Assembly: GCF_000340215.1 (NCBI RefSeq)
Contig: NW_006921541.1
Coordinates: 1,275,527-1,339,526, forward strand
Length of the DNA stretch: 64,000 nucleotides
Direction of reading: 5' to 3'
Source: Pseudocercospora fijiensis CIRAD86
Taxonomy: Eukaryota > Ascomycota > Dothideomycetes > Mycosphaerellales > Mycosphaerellaceae
The notes beneath the pieces were generated by a model. It worked only from the letters and a program-made list of their open reading frames with translations, was not told where the DNA came from and made no database searches. Both the position numbers and the translations under genes were made by a program. This document shows, piece by piece, positions 55,867 to 64,000 of this stretch. Position 1 is the first letter of the stretch; each line of letters starts with the position of its first letter.

Positions 55867-58011
55867 GAAGGCTTCTAGCCTTAGCGCACGGTTAGCCTTG
55901 GCGCACGGTATTCAGCCACTTCCGTAGACTATCTTTATATGTGAATAACTCTACAACTATAGACCCGATTAACAAGGCGATTGATAATCTAAATAGCTAG
56001 GACACTCCTAATATCGCTGCTACTGCTAGGACCTATAGAGTGAACCGTTGTACGCTTTCTAAGCGCTAGAGAGGTGTCTAAGGTAGTAAACAGGCCTAAT
56101 ACGAAGACAAGCGATTATTAAGTAATCTACAAGAGGCTGAGTTAGTCTAATATATTAATAAGTTGACTAACTTAGGCCTACCACCGACTGCCTAAATAAT
56201 ACGGAATTTCGCTAAGCAGGTCTGTAGCTAGGAGCCTAATAAGAACTAGCCTACTAAGTTTACTAAAAGGCACTCAGATATATTGTCTTCTAAGTACCTT
56301 AGCAACCTAGATAAGGCTCGGAAGAAGGCTGATTTATAGTCCTCGTATACTAACTACTTTACTAAGCTAGAAGCAAAGATGAAGAAGTATAATATTAAGC
56401 CTAAGAATATATATAATATAGATAAGAAGGGCTTTATAATAGGTATGCTTAGCAAAGCTAGAAGGATCTTTATAAAGCAGGCCTTATTAAGTAGCTAGCT
56501 AAAGGGGTATATATAGGATAGCAACCGTAAATAGATAACAGTCATTGCCTGTATTAGTGCTAATAGTGAAGCACTGCTACCTGCCTTAATCTATAAGGCT
56601 CAACCTAGCTAGTTTTAGGATACCTAGGTAGAAGATGTAGACCTATAATAGCATATAGCCTTCTTTACCGAGTTACCTTCTAGCTAGACAAACGATAAGC
56701 TTAGCTTTGTATAGCTTACTTAAGTATTCGATCGCTTTATAAAGCAGAAGGCTCGTAATAGTCGCTCTTAGCGGCTATTAATGCTGGATAGCTACGGCTC
56801 TTATTTGAACATAAAGTTCCTTAACTAGGCACTATAAAGACAGATACTAATAGGCGTATATCCGCCTCATTCAACCTATAGATTACAGCCTCTAGATATC
56901 TCGTTGTTTGCGCCTCTTATAAGCCATTATTTAACAGCCTTAAACTAGTTTATATACAGATCTATAGGTATATAGGGTATAACAAAGCGGGTGTTCTTTA
57001 ACCTATTCTAGCAGGCTTAGACTAAGGCTATAGTAAAGAAGAATATATCTAGTAGCTTCTAGAAGACAGGCATCTATCCGTTCAATCTAGAGGTAGTACT
57101 ATCTAAGCTAAAGAAGCTAAAGAATAAGATAGAAGCGACATCCAGTAAGCAGGCTAATAGGCCTTCTTTAAAGGCTTTAACTAAGTCGAGTATTAAGCGA
57201 GCTAACTAGAAGAAGATTAAGGCTATTATTAAGACTATAGTAGACGCGAAGAACTCGAAGAAAGTGCTAAATCTGAGGGACTAGGTTAGCAGCTTGCAGG
57301 CTCAGAATATATAGCTCTTAAGTTAAGTTAGTAGACTTATAGCTACTCTTAGTAATAAGCAGAAGCGTAGAAAGCGAGGTAAGAAGTTGTTTAAAGAGAT
57401 AAGGGCTAAAGACGGCTCTACTGCTATGTTTTACTTACCTAATAAGATTTAGTAAGCAAGAGATATACTTGCTAGGAAGGAGCAAGAGAAACAAGTAGAG
57501 GCTGCTTAGAAGGAGGCTTAGAGGGTCTAGCAGCAACTAAATAAGCAATATGCTATATAGGCTAAGGTACTAAAGGTATAGTAGAGATAGGTTGCTACTA
57601 AGGAAAGGAAGGAGAAACTAGCTTAGAAAGTAGCTAAGAAGGAGGTAAGGAAACAGTTAGTTATAGCTGCTAAACAGCTAAACAACAATCTTTAGGATAG
57701 TATTAAGAAGGTAAGGAACCCTCTAAGGCGTATTATATTTGAACAGCTATAGGAAGAAGATATTGTATACACTCTAAGGAAGAAAGCCGGAAATCGGGCT
57801 TTAGAGGTAAAGCGAGCTATACTGATTGTAATACTACCTATAAGGGTCTAGAAGTTGTCCTAATTAAACCGGCGTAGTCGAAATGTATATAGAGGAAAGC
57901 ATTAATAGTATAGCCGTTATATTGATAGAATGCGACCGTAGAGAAGGTATATAAGTTGAATTATAGAAAGCGTGCGCCAAGGCTGACCGTGCGCCAAGGC
58001 TGGAAGCCTTC
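55867..58011 (+). mobile_element. Fot1/pogo-type DNA transposon, 2145 bp, with TA duplication
   Basis: The 41 bp TIRs at 55867-55907 and 57971-58011 start GAAGGCTTCTAGCCTTAGCG on the left and GAAGGCTTCCAGCCTTGGCG on the right. They differ only by transitions. TA dinucleotides flank both sides (55865-55866 and 58012-58013), the expected duplication of Tc1/mariner elements. Each TIR contains a duplicated word, AGCCTTGGCGCACGGT, repeated every 16-17 bases. The interior carries a RIP-destroyed DDE_1 transposase. Confidence 0.85.
55970..57700 (+). pseudogene. RIP-destroyed Fot1/pogo (DDE_1) transposase
   Basis: The ghost frame shows a CENP-B-like DNA-binding start (KAIDNLNS, RTYRVNRCTLSKR). The DDE core begins NIYNIDKKGFIIGMLSKARR near 56405, continues with LLMLDSYGSYLNIKFLN near 56780 and PPHSTYRLQPLDISLFAPL near 56860. 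Then come GITKRVFFNLF and FNLEVVLSKLKKLKNK near 56980-57120. The C-terminal part is Lys/Glu/Ala-rich coiled coil. This is the usual order of Fot1/pogo transposases, which insert at TA. TAG/TAA stops replace Gln/Trp codons throughout. Confidence 0.8.
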
Positions 58012-58013
58012 TA

Positions 58014-58106
58014 GCAGGGGCATGTGTCGAGAACGAGATCGTCATCGCTTGCAACGAACACGGTCAATGCGGTGACTTCACAGATACAGCAGAATTAGGG
58101 TGCTGA
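58014..58106 (+). pseudogene. 3' fragment of a small Cys-rich protein cut off by the Fot1 element
   Basis: Immediately after the TA duplication the frame reads AGACVENEIVIACNEHGQ, CGDFTDTAELGC, then TGA. Four Cys in 30 residues are spaced x8, x5 and x10, and the terminal Cys is typical of small secreted, disulphide-rich fungal proteins. No start or signal peptide is present; the other side of the element (before 55865) shows nothing that could be the 5' half. Either the insertion was followed by loss of the 5' part, or this 31-codon frame is chance. The sequence itself has no RIP signature. Confidence 0.35.
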
Positions 58107-58695
58107 AGTCTGAAGTATGTACAGCTCCAATCTACGGGAAAAATTGTCCCAGCAATAATGTGTTTGCAACATGGAAACTGCCAGGCATTCAAGGGATAGT
58201 TCTACATACATACAATGATCAAGTCGAAGTGGAGGGGCCGGCTCAACCTGAGGCTCCACTCGATCTTGCCAAGGAATTCCCGACCTCGTCTCTCTGATGA
58301 CTGACTTCGCAAGTCCGTGACTCCATCACGGCAACAAGATCATCATGCTTGCCCACCACATGGCTTGAGCTGAACCGCAACACACCAAATCTATCATATC
58401 CAACCGCAGAATCATCACAATGTCCAAATCGATGGCACAGCTATTCAGAATCCACCACTCTCACACGAACACGCGGTCTTTAGCGAAACAAACGAGATTC
58501 AAAAGAGCAAGATATTGGCGCTGCTCATGAAGAGAGCGAGATCGAGATCGAGATCGTACTGTCGTTGAAGATTTTCGCCATCTGTGGAACGATTCCAATA
58601 TCGCGTCTGGCAGCACAATCGTGCCCGTTGGTATAAAGATTGCACACTCAGGGCGTGTGAATGCTTTGGACACACCCTTGCACATCGAGATTGAG
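58107..58695. other. upstream region of the GTPase gene
   Basis: Holds the promoter and leader of the GTPase gene. A GAGATC run at about 58534-58556 is the only simple repeat. The 65-codon frame at 58100-58297 has no motif. Nothing else was recognised. Confidence 0.45.
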
Positions 58696-61299
58696 ATGGC
58701 GTCTATCTTCACATTCAACGATGAGCCCGTCCGTGTTGCCTCCCCATGGCTTCAGGGCGCGGACAGCGGCTCGCATACGCCAAACGAGGTGCCATTAGCC
58801 GGTAATGAAAGCTCGCCCGGTGTCGCAACTGCCTCTCATGATCAATCCCCAGGCTCCGCCAAAGTCACCCGCCTACAAGCAGAACCTCAGGAAGGACCTG
58901 TGGAATACAAGTTGCATCTTCTGCTTCGTCCTCGACGGAAGTTCAGATCAACCAGCACTGGCAACCACCTATCTGGATCAAAGCATTCAAAGTACGGGAG
59001 CTCCAAATCCGCATCGCGAAGCGTGTCGGAGCCTATATCGGAGTCAGCAGCCGCGAGCACAGTGACTCCCCCACTTGCTTCTACCCAGCAGACCAGACAG
59101 CACCGCCTGCAACAGCTGACCACGCAGCTGCTTTGGCGCTTGCAGCAGTCCTCACCACACCATACCTCACGCGCACCGAGTACCATCCTTCCATCGCTAC
59201 CCGAGGCTCTTCCAGAACTGCAAGTGCCTCAGCAGCCAGATAAGCTTCTGCATGGCTTGGAAGAAAGCCAAGGTGCTTTGTATGAGATCGGTGTCTCCGA
59301 TGATGGAGCTCTCGTGGGACTGGCCGAGGATGAGATGAACGAAAGTATTAACAACCTACGTGCTATGGCTGCATGCCTTGGTTGCACTGTTGACGTGCTG
59401 CGTTGCGAAGTTGTTGGCGAGGCCGAATGGCTAGACGATACTGTCATTGGCGGTGATCAGCGAAAGCTGCGTCGTTCTGGCAAGCTTGTGGTTGCTGAAG
59501 CATTTGTGAAGCCCTTTCTTCAGCCTGCGAGTCCGACTTTGGCGGGTAAGGATCAACCGAAGAACGGTAAAGTACATTCTGTGCTGCCAAGTGCTGCGGA
59601 TGTTGCGCCGCCTTCTACGGACCAGCTTCGAATCACTCTGACTGGTCCTACCATGAGCGGAAAGTCCTCTCTGCTTGGAGTCTTGACCACTTCAACGTTA
59701 GATAATGGTCGCGGTAGTAGCAGACTAAGCATGCTTCGGCATAGCCATGAGAGAACGTCCGGGCTTACTAGTTCTGTAACCCAAGAACTTCTGGGATATC
59801 GAGACGCCACCGATGGAGCTCTCGATGTCGTCAACTATGCCACTGCAAACGTGGCGTCTTGGGTCGACATTCATGACACTTCTGCTGGAAGTAGATTAGC
59901 ACTGATATCCGACTCTGCGGGACATCCTAGATACCGTCGAACTACGGTCAGAGGCTTAGTTGGATGGGCACCTCACTGGACGCTATTATGCATCCCAGCT
60001 AACGATGCTGAGGAATTAACTGGCAGCAACGGTGGCTCAACATCAGCCCAGCACTTTCCTGTACCGTCTGACATGGACCTCTCTGGCGCACAGCTTGACT
60101 TGTGCCTGCGACTAGGTCTTCCGCTAGTGATAGTGATCACCAAACTCGACTTGGCGTCTCGTGCAGGCTTGAAACAGACCCTAACCAAAGTCCTCGATGC
60201 GCTCAAGGCTGCAGGCAGAAAGCCAGCGATGCTTCCCAACAAGTCTGGCGTGGTCACTCAGGCCAACCTGCAGACAGTTGATACTGCTTCTCTTGACGCT
60301 GCTTACAATGCCTCACTCCCATTACTGAACGATCCGGCCGGCGCTGTGCCAATAGTCTTAACGAGTGCCGTTGATGGCACTGGCATCGGCAACTTGCATG
60401 CACTCTTACATGAATTGCCGATAGCGGATTTCAAGGCCGAGGATATGCCCGATGGCCTGCCTGTCTTCGATGTTGAAGATATTTACACCAAGCCCGCAGA
60501 AGTCGAAGGCGTCATTGTCTCCGGCAGACTCCGAAAAGGCCAAATATCTGTTGGCGACGTCCTTGTCATTGGCCCTTTCTCAAGTACAGACAGTCAAGAT
60601 GATTCCGAAGACTCGGACGAGAGGCCATTTCGCAGGAATTCGTCACACTTACCAACCTCTCGCTCCTTCCCAGGCGCGCTCCGCAACTCGCTTCTTGCCC
60701 CACCCATCTATCAGCTGCCTAACCAGGAGTGGCGGCGTGTCAATGTGGTCAGTATCAGGAACCTGAGACTCCCAGTGCACACATTGCATGCAGACCAGAT
60801 TGGCACTCTTGCGATCACACTGGAAGACAACAACGATGCCACATCATCTGCTCTGCATCGCCTCCGGAAAGGCATGGTTCTCGCGACGATTCAACCCGCC
60901 GCAACCCGCACATTCACGGCTCAATTCAAACGTGAAGATTTGGAGTCGCTCGGCGTGGGAAGCCATGTCATCGTCTACATTTCGAGCGTGCGTGCGTCAG
61001 CGAGAGTCGTCTCAGCGCGTGCTCCGGACTCGCCAGATCTACCCAAGACAGATGTCACTCCAGACGAAGACTCATACCTTCACAAACCTTTCTCATTCGA
61101 CGACCTCGACGGTGTTTCGGCCAGCCCCAAACTCGCCGGCATGATCACGGCCCCAGACCTTCTGGTGATATTCTCGTTTGACGCTGCAAAAGAGTTTGTC
61201 ATGATCGGAGACCGCATCTTGGTCATGCCAGGAGGTGGTCACGGTCATTTTGGAGGTCTTGAAGGCTTCGTAGGTGTCGTCACCGATACAAGAGGATGA
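58696..61299 (+). CDS. GTPBP1/2-like translational GTPase
   Basis: Single exon, 867 residues. The ATG at 58696 is chosen because the family begins MASIFTF...RVASPW; the 25 preceding open codons contain no ATG. An N-terminal ~300 residues with disordered, Ser-rich parts precede the G domain. G1 is GPTMSGKSS (~317-325), the G3-type motif is SDSAGHPRYRRT (~405-416) and G4 is ITKLD (~481-485). An EF-Tu-like beta-barrel follows with VFDVEDIYTKPAEVEGVIVSGRLRKGQISVGD split by family conservation, and a C-terminal barrel with FTAQFKREDLES and a final HFGGLEGFVGVV. Family knowledge: GTPBP1-type proteins bind GTP, resemble eEF1A and act in ribosome quality control and mRNA turnover. No intron is needed. 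Confidence 0.85.
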   Translation: MASIFTFNDEPVRVASPWLQGADSGSHTPNEVPLAGNESSPGVATASHDQSPGSAKVTRLQAEPQEGPVEYKLHLLLRPRRKFRSTSTGNHLSGSKHSKYGSSKSASRSVSEPISESAAASTVTPPLASTQQTRQHRLQQLTTQLLWRLQQSSPHHTSRAPSTILPSLPEALPELQVPQQPDKLLHGLEESQGALYEIGVSDDGALVGLAEDEMNESINNLRAMAACLGCTVDVLRCEVVGEAEWLDDTVIGGDQRKLRRSGKLVVAEAFVKPFLQPASPTLAGKDQPKNGKVHSVLPSAADVAPPSTDQLRITLTGPTMSGKSSLLGVLTTSTLDNGRGSSRLSMLRHSHERTSGLTSSVTQELLGYRDATDGALDVVNYATANVASWVDIHDTSAGSRLALISDSAGHPRYRRTTVRGLVGWAPHWTLLCIPANDAEELTGSNGGSTSAQHFPVPSDMDLSGAQLDLCLRLGLPLVIVITKLDLASRAGLKQTLTKVLDALKAAGRKPAMLPNKSGVVTQANLQTVDTASLDAAYNASLPLLNDPAGAVPIVLTSAVDGTGIGNLHALLHELPIADFKAEDMPDGLPVFDVEDIYTKPAEVEGVIVSGRLRKGQISVGDVLVIGPFSSTDSQDDSEDSDERPFRRNSSHLPTSRSFPGALRNSLLAPPIYQLPNQEWRRVNVVSIRNLRLPVHTLHADQIGTLAITLEDNNDATSSALHRLRKGMVLATIQPAATRTFTAQFKREDLESLGVGSHVIVYISSVRASARVVSARAPDSPDLPKTDVTPDEDSYLHKPFSFDDLDGVSASPKLAGMITAPDLLVIFSFDAAKEFVMIGDRILVMPGGGHGHFGGLEGFVGVVTDTRG

Positions 61300-63397
61300 A
61301 GGAGCAGAGAGCAAGCCACCCACCCACCCAATCGCACACATTCCATATTTTGGCTCTATCTCAAATCCTCGCGTTCATGCCTTTTCTTCCTCCACTCCTT
61401 CCCGAAACACCATATTCTTCCTCTCAACCCTACAGTATGGTAATAAAGCCGAGGAGGCTCGCTTTGTTTCGGGTCTCCCCCTGTTTTCTTCTCCATGCTG
61501 TTGTTCCTCATGCACATTCACACCAACACCTGCGGCTAAAATACCCGAAAAAGCCACAGCGCTTGCCTAAATACTTCTCTTCGTCAGCAGTCGTTCGCGT
61601 GTCCTATAATAATAGACCCACAGCCGCTTTTCTGAACGACATCTCACTACATACATCCATCATAGTGTTGTCGACTGCATCTTCTCGTGGTACCTAACTG
61701 CGACGAGCAATGATGTGAGCGATCAGCTCCAATCTATTTTCTGCTCTCTAGATACGACACGACGCCGTTTGTGCAACCTATCACCACATTCTGCATGCCC
61801 CTCGCTCTGAAACTCAGCCCTCACGTACTCAGATTTCTCGGTGATGATCCGCGCAGATCAAGGCACAGCACACCGTGATGACAGACACGTCCCGGCCTTC
61901 TTCTTTGCTTTTCGGTTCTCCGGTAAGCTAAAGTAACACCGACAGTACCAGTAGAATAATAATACCACCATTCCATCCCACTCCACTGTGCGATCGCACG
62001 GCGCATGCGCACGCGGATTTTTTTAAGCTTTCCTTCTCTGTTACTCCTCCTCAGCTCCTTCGCACTACTCGCGTGTCTGACTGGGTTTGACTTTGCTGAC
62101 AGGTGTGGTGTCGTGCTCCGTATCTCTCTTGTAACCAGACCAGTTTAGTCTAGAATACCGCCCCGCGCCCGTTGCTTGCCCTTCTACATACATACACTTG
62201 CTCGGATGTCTTGCCGAATTCGGTGCTTGCTTGCTTGCTTGGAAAGCAGAGGTTCTGCTTACGGTACCTTGATGTAACTGTTAAGATGTTTGGAATGATT
62301 ATTGGATGATGATGGTCGAAAAACTTCGGTCCGATTTCATCTGTGTGATTTTTTTTTGTGAGGCGGATGAGTAGGGGTGACCTGGATAGATATAAAGTAC
62401 GTGATGGTGACCGGCCGGAGCTTCTAGAATGATGATGGTCGCCTTCTTCTGTGTGTATGTATGTATGTATGTGACTGCAGGCATTGATGTGCTGGCTGGC
62501 TTTTCCTGGTTGTTGTCTCGATGGACTGGGTGTCGGATCGAATCGTTTATCTCTTGAGGGAAACTTTCTAGGTATCTCTAGAATATCACATACATGCAGG
62601 GTTGACGATGACTTGGTCTGGTTACAGACAGAGGCTCAAGGGTATAGTCATCCATGACCTATGCGGTTTCGTAAGGCTTGAAAGGGGGAGAGAATTTAGT
62701 TCCATTCACGCTTGCCTGGATTTTCGATCTTGAGATACTTACTACTGGTAATGTTATCAAACACTGCTGGTCCCATTGCAAGGCTGCGGCTCGAATCTGC
62801 CCTTGAGATTTTTCATTTCACTTGTTTCTGCTACCTTGTTGATCTGAGATGAGATGGCTTTAGCCTGAATCCGGGACGATAAAAGATGTGTGATTTTAAA
62901 AGAAAACCAATCTTCAGGATGAGGGCATGTCTTTAAACTGTGAATTTGGCGCGCTCTGAGTTGGATCCACCAGAATGCGATATGCTGATCGCAAAGCTCA
63001 AAATATCCGGCCGAGGCGTGCATCATCGCGCTGGGGATTTCGCAGTGCGGGCCAGATGGTGTAGAATTTTTCTGGCTGGATTTGTTGTCCAGATGATGTA
63101 AATGTCAAGTGGTCAACTTTTCTTCTCCGATTTTTTTGCTGTGGACGGTAGGCTTCACGCTCGTCTCCTTATTGCTCAGATTCAGCATCTTACGTATGAA
63201 TGCTTTGCTTTGCTTCACAAGCAATGTGACGGATAAACTACAGTCTTGATGCTCTTGAGCGGGAAAGAGGGCTGTGAACCATGATGCAGACTTGGCATGA
63301 GGTCCAGATATTGTCGAGAACACGCGAGTCAAGCGTTATCTTCAATTCGTCGGCAATTTTTGTCCAGAGCATCCATACGACAGATCTGGTGGCCACC
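61300..63397. other. 2.1 kb intergenic, no gene seen
   Basis: Space between the convergent GTPase gene and the HET-type gene. It has several short frames without motifs, a GTAT run (about 62453-62471) and a GCTTGCTT run (about 62225-62241). No RIP signature, tRNA or transposon remnant was recognised. Confidence 0.45.
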
Positions 63398-64000
63398 TTA
63401 GTGAATTTCGAAATCCTGCGCTCCAGCGTCCAGAGTTCCATCCTTATGCAATCTCTGAAGCTCCGTACCCTTGCACGAGAGATCAGCAACCAAGTCGCAA
63501 TCGAAAATGCCATATACCTCAACTCACATCCATAAGATCATGAACGTAAACATCGCCCATCAACACCCAATGACCACCTACTTCCCTCAGAATAAAAGGC
63601 CAAGAATGTCCGAACAAGAAACAAACTCGATCTCCGGCTTCCGTACCAGCAGGTCCAAATCCCACGCGTCCGTTCGCAGTAATGAAGAATGGCCTATTGA
63701 TAGCATGTCCTTGTATTGCAAGCGCGAAAGGGAGGACGTTTTGAGGTATGACTTTTGTTTCTTCGAATTTCGTGTATGCTTCTAATAATGGCAGGAATAG
63801 GGACAGCAATTCTGGGTGTTGGTCGGCGTGTTCATCATTAGCTGTGCGACCGCAGCACAATGTCAAAGCGATAGCGTGGTCGTCTGCTTGAATTTGAGCG
63901 CGTGCAAGAGATACAATTTTCAGAACGCCATGAGCGAAAGCTAGGAATTCCGTCTCAGTCCCATCCTCGGTGTCGCCTTCGAGGGAGTAGGGTAGTCTCA
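63398..64000 (-). CDS. heterokaryon-incompatibility (HET) type protein, C-terminal part
   Basis: The 5' end lies beyond the window. The frame enters at 64000 and runs to 63528. A 58 nt intron (63470-63527, GTGAGT to GCAAG) then joins a last exon, 63469-63398, ending QDFEIH. The sequence has the typical HET C-terminal block: FFITANGRVGFGPAGTEAGD, RVCFLFGHSWPFILRE and the end VLMGDVYVHDLMD joined to GTELQRLHKD. Without the intron the frame would stop right after LMDVS, losing a conserved-looking end. Family knowledge: HET proteins act in non-self recognition and cell death between fungal strains, but most members have no proven role. The HET domain itself would be upstream, outside the window. 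Confidence 0.75.

Overview
The window looks like nuclear DNA of a filamentous ascomycete, most likely a dothideomycete. Genes carry short GT-AG introns of about 55-105 nt. The gene families are fungal (F-box-like, HET, a steryl-glucosidase of family GH5, a C2H2 regulator). Long blocks carry the signature of repeat-induced point mutation (RIP): very high TpA, little CpA/TpG, CpG kept, and old reading frames riddled with TAG/TAA where Gln or Trp codons would stand. The exact species cannot be told from the sequence.

Layout. 1-3569: four minus-strand genes: an F-box-like pseudogene cut by the window edge, its intact tandem paralogue, a small Cys-rich protein with a CaaX-like end, and the succinate dehydrogenase assembly factor SDHAF3. 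3643-11433: a RIP-mutated 7.8 kb element with about 230 bp inverted termini and a large transposase-like ghost frame. 11434-24969: a housekeeping block with the eRF1 methyltransferase MTQ2, a conserved fungal protein, a GH5 steryl/ceramide glucosidase, an ER TPR-DnaJ co-chaperone and an exportin-5/Msn5 karyopherin. 24970-27760: no convincing gene. 27761-47304: a 19.5 kb transposon block made of (a) a ~12.6 kb element with a DUF6589-type frame and a convergent RecQ-like helicase frame around a minisatellite-rich middle, ended by matching 26 bp inverted repeats with a hairpin outside each, (b) a hAT (DUF659-like) relic, and (c) a Mutator-like element with 21 bp TIRs and a 9-10 bp target duplication. 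47305-52430: a C2H2 transcription factor gene with a 2.1 kb GC-rich, repeat-laden upstream region. About 52440-58013: a third block with a Tc1/mariner-like relic, an unidentified minus-strand frame and a Fot1/pogo-type element with TA target duplication; the last abuts the 3' end of a small Cys-rich protein frame. 58107-64000: a GTPBP1/2-like GTPase gene and the 3' end of a HET-domain gene that runs off the window.

The genes do not form a pathway. The pattern is a mosaic of ordinary genes and inactivated transposon islands with sharp borders, with damaged accessory genes (F-box copy, Cys-rich fragment) near island edges or the window end. The most unusual structure is the 12.6 kb DUF6589/RecQ element. 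The most unusual gene-level observation is a 49-codon open extension directly behind the exportin stop codon.
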